From Actinomycetota bacterium (GTDB lineage: Bacteria > Actinomycetota > Acidimicrobiia > Acidimicrobiales > Ilumatobacteraceae), in NCBI GenBank assembly GCA_018882725.1, contig VERK01000068.1, forward strand, positions 1 to 10,240: a stretch of 10,240 nucleotides of DNA. The letters run 5' to 3'. The translations under genes were made by a program, and so were the position numbers. Within the stretch, counting starts at the first letter, position 1. Each line of letters begins with the position of its first letter. The notes under the pieces were generated by a model, which had not been told where the DNA came from, searched no databases, and saw nothing but the letters and a program-made list of their open reading frames with translations. Shown here piece by piece: positions 5,973-10,240 of the stretch.

Positions 5973-7295
5973 TCAGAGCGAGGCGAGACGATTGGTGACG
6001 TCGGCGTAGTCGCGGTCGTGCACCGCAACACGTCGGAACATCTCTCGCGCCTTGGGCACGTTGCCAGCCCGGTCGTACAGATCGGCGAGTACGTACCACT
6101 GCTTCAAGTGGAACGGGCGAACGCGACGCGGAATGGTCGCGGTCTTCTCCATCATGTCGATGGCTGCGCGGAGATCGCCCCGTTCGGCCAGTGAGCCGGC
6201 GGCGACGATGCGCCCTTCAGCCATGATGTCGTGGGCCGGCGAAGCTTCGCGGATCTCTTGCCAGATCTCGTCGACCTTGGCCCAGCGGCGAAGGGCCCGG
6301 TAGCAGTCGGCCAGAACCGGAAGATCTTCCACGCGACCACGCAGTGAGCGCGCGAGTTCGAGAGCCGCAGCCGCCTCACGCCACTTGCCCAAGCGGTAAC
6401 TGGAGAGTCCCAGCACCTCGTGCACCGCGGCGACGTGTCCCATCTCCTTCACCAGCGAGCGCGCGATACGGCGCGAATCGGTGAAGCGTTCGGCTTCGAG
6501 AGCCACCTGGGCTTGCAGAAGACGTTCGCTCAGTCGAGCGGCGCGACGAGGTTCGAGCGTTTCTTCGACGGTCGCCTTGACCGTGGGGTCGAGTTCGCCG
6601 GCTGGTTCACGGCGCGTCTTGGCTCGCGTGGCGCGCTCGGTGGCCTGCACCGCCGCCTCGCGTACGGCCGGTCCCTCGTCGATCCATTGCTCGGGTTCAC
6701 GCTCGACTCGGGTGGGTTCGAGATCCTTGCGTGCCGTTCCCGCGCCACGGGCACGCACGGCGCGACGGCGACGTTCGGCCTCATTACGCGGCTCACGCTC
6801 TTCGAACTCGACACGTCGCGGTGCGACCCGGCGATCGCCCGATCGTGACGAGGAACGATCACCGGGGCGTCCGCCCGAACGACTTCCCGGACGGCCTCCA
6901 GGGCGATCGTCGTCACGCCGGCGCGGACGTCGATCGTCATCGTCCCGTCGGGCGCGAGGCGCAGCACCATCCGAACGGCGAGGCCTGGGCGCGGAACCGT
7001 CGGCAGAGCGACGGGGACGGCGATCACCATCATCATCACGTCGGCGCGGACGCGGCGCAGAACCATCAGCAGCGCGACGCGGACGCCGATCACCATCATC
7101 ATCGCGGCGGCGCGGACGTCGATCGTCATCATCCCGTCGAGCGCGAGGCGCAGCACCGTCGGAGCGGCGAACTCCTCCCGACGAGCGACCAGTCGGACGA
7201 CCACCCGATCCGCCCGACGGGCGACCGGACGGGCGATCAGACGGGCGACCACCACCACTGGGGCGACCACCACGGGGACGAGGAGACGAATTCAT
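5973..7295 (-). CDS. TPR-like protein with Arg/Asp/Gly-rich N-terminal repeat region
   Basis: This is a 440-residue protein in two parts. Residues 1-160 are low complexity and probably disordered: RPSG-type repeats (10-40), then blocks of Arg and Asp with two tandem 22-residue units (64-107) inside two identical 25-residue copies (43-67, 106-130), then GGRPG/RSGDR repeats. A basic linker rich in Glu and Arg follows (160-250). Residues 253-440 form a helical array of TPR type, with patterns such as ALEAERFTDSRRIARSL, LGLSSYRLGKWREAAAALELA, LADCYRALRRWAKVDEIW and YVLADLYDRAGNVPKAREMF. It probably acts as a scaffold, with the charged tail able to contact nucleic acid, but no partner can be named. 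A TPR protein (Rv1691 in M. tuberculosis) lies just upstream of the HAD-tlyA-nadK-recN cluster in other actinobacteria, and this is the likely counterpart, now displaced. The ATG at 7295 has only a weak upstream AGG; the first ATG beyond the repeat region would remove the repeats. It is 25 bases after the esterase gene. Confidence 0.85.
   Translation of the reverse strand: MNSSPRPRGGRPSGGGRPSDRPSGRPSGGSGGRPTGRSSGGVRRSDGAAPRARRDDDDRRPRRRDDDGDRRPRRAADGSAPRPRRRDDDGDRRPRRSADGSAPRPRRSDGAAPRARRDDDDRRPRRRDDDRPGGRPGSRSGGRPGDRSSSRSGDRRVAPRRVEFEEREPRNEAERRRRAVRARGAGTARKDLEPTRVEREPEQWIDEGPAVREAAVQATERATRAKTRREPAGELDPTVKATVEETLEPRRAARLSERLLQAQVALEAERFTDSRRIARSLVKEMGHVAAVHEVLGLSSYRLGKWREAAAALELARSLRGRVEDLPVLADCYRALRRWAKVDEIWQEIREASPAHDIMAEGRIVAAGSLAERGDLRAAIDMMEKTATIPRRVRPFHLKQWYVLADLYDRAGNVPKAREMFRRVAVHDRDYADVTNRLASL
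6906..6980 (-). repeat. 75-bp flanking repeat, copy 2 (TPR protein residues 106-130)
   Basis: It encodes 25 residues starting RRSDGAAPRARRDDDD, identical in protein to the copy at 7095-7169. By my count the two DNA copies differ at 9 of 75 positions, all third codon positions and all synonymous. Confidence 0.9.
6975..7106 (-). repeat. Two tandem 66-bp units (TPR protein residues 64-107)
   Basis: Each unit encodes 22 residues with the pattern RDDDGDRRPRR-[A/S]-ADGSAPRPRR. The units are 7041-7106 and 6975-7040. By my count they differ at 12 of 66 bases but at a single residue (A75 versus S97). They sit between the two 75-bp repeats and overlap their ends, so the whole block looks like nested in-frame duplication. 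Confidence 0.9.
7095..7169 (-). repeat. 75-bp flanking repeat, copy 1 (TPR protein residues 43-67)
   Basis: This is the first copy of the 25-residue block found again at 6906-6980, offset by 63 residues. It contains the runs DDDD and RRRDDD and is followed directly by the 22-residue tandem units. Confidence 0.9.
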
Positions 7296-7320
7296 GAGCC
7301 TTGCGAGCCTACGGCGCGGA

Positions 7321-8358
7321 TCAGGTGATGAGACCGAACTCGCGAACGATCAGATCGGTCGCGTCGATGTCCTGGGCCACCGCACCGACCGCGGATGTCG
7401 CATCCGACGGGAAAGGTGCGCCCGGATGAGTGTGCCCCGCGCCGTCACTCAAGTACAGAACGACCTTCGCGCCGCTGACACAGTCGATCCACTCGTGTCG
7501 CTCGGTCTCCGGTCCCATCGATGTGATCGTGGCTTCGGATGCGCATCCATCTCGTCGTGCCCATGACTCGACGATTCCGATCAAGTCACCACGAAAGAAC
7601 TTGCGTTCGTCGGCAAATTCTTCGGTGTCCCATCCTGCGAGACCCTCGATCGGCACGTACTGATCGAGCGTGCCGTGAAACGCAACCAGCGACACCGGCG
7701 GCGACTCTTCGCATCCGCGCACCAAATTCACGCCCGCCACCGGCGCGACGCCGGCGAAGAGCGAACTCTCACAGCCGAGATACGCGCTCATGGCCGCACC
7801 CGACGAGATACCCGTGGCGAAGATCCGCTCAGGGTCGATGCACGCGGCATCCACGATCGAAACGATCGCTTCTTCGATGAACCCGATGTCGTCACCCGGA
7901 ATCGCCCCCGGCACCGCCCAGGCCGTCATCGCACCCAGCGCCAGGGGCGTCATCGTGACCCAGGCTCCGGTTTCGATCCCGCGGGCTCCGAAACGCGAAA
8001 TGGCCTCTTGAATCGCAGGCGTGCCAGTGGTGCCGTGCAGGTCGACCACCAGCGGCAAACGTCCGCCATCGGCTGTGTCGGGACGATGCAGTACGAAATC
8101 GCGACGACCTTCCGCCCGCTCGAGCGCGTGATCGGTCGCACCCGTCGCGATCGACGGCGTGCACGGTCCGGGGGCGGCCACGAGTTCGGGCGATTGATGA
8201 TTCGGCACCTCGGAGGTCGAAGGCGAAATCGTCACTGGCGGAATGGTCGATGGAGTCGCCGTCGACGACGCAGATTCGGCCACCGTGCTCAGGGTGTCGT
8301 CACCCGACGAACAGGCCGCCAGCATCAACGCGGCGGCGACGAAGGGCAAGTTTCGCAT
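7321..8358 (-). CDS. Secreted lipoprotein esterase, PHB depolymerase/LpqC-like
   Basis: This is a 345-residue alpha/beta hydrolase of the polyhydroxybutyrate depolymerase/feruloyl esterase type (COG3509), similar in style to mycobacterial LpqC. The N-terminus is a lipoprotein signal: Arg2, a hydrophobic stretch and the lipobox LAAC at 13-16, so C16 should be lipidated and the protein held on the outer face of the membrane. A Ser/Thr/Pro-rich linker covers about 20-60. The catalytic domain has LPLVVDLHGTTGT (101-113, oxyanion hole) and the nucleophile elbow GISSG (183-187, Ser185). The likely acid is D232 in LDQYVP and the likely His is H309 in GAGHTHPG. Several Cys (C66, C173, C196, C216, C272, C293) could form disulfides outside the cell. 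The ATG at 8358 shares one base with the racemase-like stop (TGATG), so translation is coupled; the longer upstream frame lacks a signal and is spurious. The natural ester substrate is unknown. Confidence 0.88.
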   Translation of the reverse strand: MRNLPFVAAALMLAACSSGDDTLSTVAESASSTATPSTIPPVTISPSTSEVPNHQSPELVAAPGPCTPSIATGATDHALERAEGRRDFVLHRPDTADGGRLPLVVDLHGTTGTPAIQEAISRFGARGIETGAWVTMTPLALGAMTAWAVPGAIPGDDIGFIEEAIVSIVDAACIDPERIFATGISSGAAMSAYLGCESSLFAGVAPVAGVNLVRGCEESPPVSLVAFHGTLDQYVPIEGLAGWDTEEFADERKFFRGDLIGIVESWARRDGCASEATITSMGPETERHEWIDCVSGAKVVLYLSDGAGHTHPGAPFPSDATSAVGAVAQDIDATDLIVREFGLIT

Positions 8359-9140
8359 CAGTACTCGCGCAACAGCGTGCCGAACCCGTGCAGCCGATCG
8401 TCGACCCCGTTGTCGCGCAACGCCATCCACCACGTGGCTGCGTTGATCGCGATCACGGGCTTGTCGACGATGCGCTCCATCTCGTCGGCGAGCCGAATCA
8501 TGCTCAGATTCGTACCCACCTGCACGAGCGCATCGACGTCGGGGCCGTTGACTTTGTGCAACGCAGCCCGCAGTTCGGCCTCCGGCACGTGAGCGATGGC
8601 CACGGCCGTCGGACATTTCAAACCCTCGATGGCCGCCACCTCGAATCCGAGTTCGCTGAAGAACTTGACGACGTTGGTATCGCCAATCGGCTGATACGGC
8701 GTCACCACACCGATCTTCTTCACGCCGAACAATTTCAGCGCCCGCTCACAAGCCTCCGCGCCCGTGGCCACCGACAGCCCGCCGGAGCGCTCGTTGATCT
8801 GCTTGATGAACTTGCGGTTGCCCTCCACCCCGTCCCAGAACGTCTCGGCCGACATTCCCATCACCATGTAGTCGGGTTCGGCCGTCATGATGCGATCGAC
8901 GGTGTAGCCGATCTCCTCGCGGATCTGCAGGAGGAGATTTTGGAACGCTTCGTCCGAATCGAGCACCTGATTCCGGATGTGAATGCGTCCGGTATGGGCC
9001 GTGATGCCCGGGACTGACATCGCGTGGAACTCGGGCTCGACGATGGTGTTGGTGCTCGGAATGATCACGCCGAACTTGCGACGCCATCCCAACTGATCGC
9101 ATCCACCGTGATGCGCGTTGGTCACGTTCACGAATCCCAT
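8358..9140 (-). CDS. Asp/Glu racemase or maleate isomerase-like protein (Amdase family)
   Basis: This is a 260-residue cytoplasmic protein of the superfamily of maleate cis-trans isomerase, arylmalonate decarboxylase and Asp/Glu racemase. Family marks are FGVIIPSTNTIVEPEF at 23-38, MVMGMSAETFW at 92-102, a second-half repeat starting IGVVTPYQPIGD at 143-154, LVQVGTNLSMIRLADE at 205-220 and KPVIAINAATWWMAL at 227-241. The two lobes would each supply one catalytic cysteine in racemases and maleate isomerases. Here the two matching places read MGMSAETF and QVGTNL, without Cys; the only cysteines (C14, C131, C176) lie elsewhere. The chemistry is therefore uncertain and I do not assign a specific reaction. 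The ATG at 9140 is preceded by GAGGGGA. It follows the aldehyde dehydrogenase by 32 bases and overlaps the esterase by one base, so the three are probably one operon for a carboxylic-acid or ester substrate. Confidence 0.85.
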   Translation of the reverse strand: MGFVNVTNAHHGGCDQLGWRRKFGVIIPSTNTIVEPEFHAMSVPGITAHTGRIHIRNQVLDSDEAFQNLLLQIREEIGYTVDRIMTAEPDYMVMGMSAETFWDGVEGNRKFIKQINERSGGLSVATGAEACERALKLFGVKKIGVVTPYQPIGDTNVVKFFSELGFEVAAIEGLKCPTAVAIAHVPEAELRAALHKVNGPDVDALVQVGTNLSMIRLADEMERIVDKPVIAINAATWWMALRDNGVDDRLHGFGTLLREY

Positions 9141-9144
9141 CGTT

Positions 9145-9151
9145 TCCCCTC
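9145..9151 (-). promoter_or_regulatory. Ribosome binding site of the racemase-like gene
   Basis: On the minus strand this reads GAGGGGA, four bases before the ATG at 9140. It lies in the 32-base gap after the aldehyde dehydrogenase stop and supports the chosen start. Confidence 0.65.
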
Positions 9152-9172
9152 TCGCTCTGTCACTTCGTCACG

Positions 9173-10240
9173 TCAGCCGAGGCTGTTCTCGACTCCGACC
9201 ACTTGATTGCCGCCGAAGAATCGAATGGTCTCGGCCGTTCCCTCGTCGTGCAGCCCGGAAACCCCGAACGCCGGACGAGGGGCCATGAGATGCAATGAGA
9301 TCGGACTCACGCCGTTCACCTTGACTCCCCCGGCCCGCACGCGCCGCGCCACCGCCATCGCAGCGTCTTCGTCGGCCCCCACCACATACGCCTCGAGGCC
9401 GTAGTCGGTGCCGTTCGCCAAGGCCACGGCTTCATCGAGATGTCGATAACCGTGCACAGCCGCCACCGGTCCGAAGATCTCGTCGACCGTCCGACTCGGA
9501 TCGATCCCGTCCACGAGCGTGGGCGCGAACCAGTTGCCCGACCGATCGGGCAATGGCGTGGTGCGCACGATTCGACCATCGCTGAACTCGTCAACACGTC
9601 GTTGCAGATGTGCGCGGTGCGCCGAATGGACGATCGGACCCATCTGCGTGGACGGGTCGATCGGGTCGCCCACCACGACCGACGACAAAGCACCCGCGAC
9701 GGCGTCCACGATCTCGGCTCGACGTCGTTCGGGCACGAGCAATCGACCGAGAGCCCGGCACCACTGACCGTTGAGCGTGACCAGCAAGCCGAGCGCACCG
9801 GCTACCGCGTGCTCGATGGGTGCGTCGTCGAGAATCAACAGCGGTGCGTGTCCGCCGAGTTCGAGTTGGGCCGGCTTCAGATCTTCGGCACAGGCGTGGG
9901 CCACCGCCCGACCGCCCACGATGCCGCCGGTGAACGACACCGCGCGTACGCGACGGTCGGTCATCAAGGCGGTCGCGGTGTTCGGTCCACCGTGGAGCAA
10001 CTGCACGGTTCCCGGCGGGAACAGGTCGGCGATCGTGCGAACCATCACCATCGTTCCGTGCGGAGCACGCTCGGGTGGCTTCACGATCACCGGACAACCA
10101 GCAGCCAGTGCCGACGCCATCTTGTGCGCCGCCATGGGTGCCGGCGCGTTCCAGGGGCACAGCAACAGAGCCGGCCCCCACGGAAGACGACGCACCTCGA
10201 CGGCGCGACCCGTCGGTCCGTCGAAACGTGCGTCCAGGAC
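9173..10240 (-). CDS. Aldehyde dehydrogenase family protein, C-terminal 355 residues (runs off right edge)
   Basis: This is an NAD(P)+-dependent enzyme that oxidises an aldehyde to a carboxylic acid. The frame is open to the last base of the window. Family members have about 480 residues, so some 120-130 N-terminal residues are missing. Numbering from the first visible codon, the conserved parts are PWNAP at 29-33, the cofactor-binding Lys of VIVKPPERAP at 51-60 (K54) and SFTGG at 102-106. The general base Glu is in LELGG at 126-130 (E127), the nucleophile in GQWC at 158-161 (C161), and EIFGPV follows later. All key residues are present. The C-terminal segment AFGVSGLHDEGTAETIRFFGG fits the usual end of the family. 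GGHAP replaces the more common GGKSP/GGNNP after the catalytic Glu. The substrate cannot be read from the sequence. The stop is 32 bases before the racemase-like gene, so an operon is likely. Confidence 0.93.
   Translation of the reverse strand, partial: VLDARFDGPTGRAVEVRRLPWGPALLLCPWNAPAPMAAHKMASALAAGCPVIVKPPERAPHGTMVMVRTIADLFPPGTVQLLHGGPNTATALMTDRRVRAVSFTGGIVGGRAVAHACAEDLKPAQLELGGHAPLLILDDAPIEHAVAGALGLLVTLNGQWCRALGRLLVPERRRAEIVDAVAGALSSVVVGDPIDPSTQMGPIVHSAHRAHLQRRVDEFSDGRIVRTTPLPDRSGNWFAPTLVDGIDPSRTVDEIFGPVAAVHGYRHLDEAVALANGTDYGLEAYVVGADEDAAMAVARRVRAGGVKVNGVSPISLHLMAPRPAFGVSGLHDEGTAETIRFFGGNQVVGVENSLG

Noticed and set aside
6906..7169. Repeat block considered as a CRISPR-like array or noncoding satellite
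   Set aside because: The units are in-frame multiples of three, diverge mainly at third codon positions and have no unique spacers, so they are coding repeats.
6731..7297. Plus-strand frame with runs of His that could look like a metal-binding protein
   Set aside because: The His runs are the antisense of GAT codons in the Asp blocks of the TPR protein.
6481..7566. A 361-codon open frame on the plus strand, Arg/Ser/Pro-rich, opposite the TPR protein
   Set aside because: Its composition comes from reading the Arg/Asp repeat region backwards, and it crosses the TPR gene start and the end of the esterase gene. The minus frame has a real TPR domain.

Overview
This window is GC-rich and densely coded, with no gap between genes longer than about 40 bases. 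It looks like a chromosomal housekeeping region of an actinobacterium. The main support is the gene order HAD phosphatase, tlyA, nadK, recN, a signature neighbourhood of Actinomycetota (from memory, Rv1692 to Rv1696 in Mycobacterium tuberculosis). The GC-rich codon use, GTG starts and overlapping stop/start codons agree. The style would suit the Acidimicrobiia, but that finer placement is only an impression. I saw no RNA gene, CRISPR array, insertion sequence or prophage.

Layout. (1) Bases 1 to 3408, minus strand: a tightly packed operon transcribed HAD phosphatase, tlyA, nadK, recN. Consecutive genes overlap by 4 bases or are 2 bases apart, and recN runs off the left edge. (2) Bases 3447 to 4637, plus strand: a lone DUF1015 gene, divergent from the HAD gene across 38 bases and convergent with the next gene across 6 bases. 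(3) Bases 4644 to 7295, minus strand: a TPR protein with a long Arg/Asp/Gly-rich repeat-bearing N-terminus, a small SSB-like OB-fold protein, and a class I fructose-bisphosphate aldolase, in transcription order. (4) Bases 7321 to 10240, minus strand: an aldehyde dehydrogenase (N-terminus beyond the right edge), an Asp/Glu racemase or maleate isomerase-like protein, and a secreted lipoprotein esterase, packed as an operon that may be catabolic.

How they fit together. Region 1 combines rRNA methylation (TlyA), NADP supply (NadK), DNA break repair (RecN) and a small-molecule phosphatase. The TPR protein of region 3 resembles the gene that sits just upstream of the HAD gene in other actinobacteria. 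Here it is separated from that gene by SSB-like, aldolase and DUF1015 genes, as if the ancestral cluster had been split. Region 4 suggests ester hydrolysis outside the membrane followed by oxidation inside, but the substrate cannot be read from the sequence.

No clearly new multi-gene system is visible. The points most worth a second look are the charge-patterned repeats in the TPR protein, whose 25-residue flanking copies differ only by synonymous changes, and the racemase-like protein, which appears to lack both catalytic cysteines of its superfamily.
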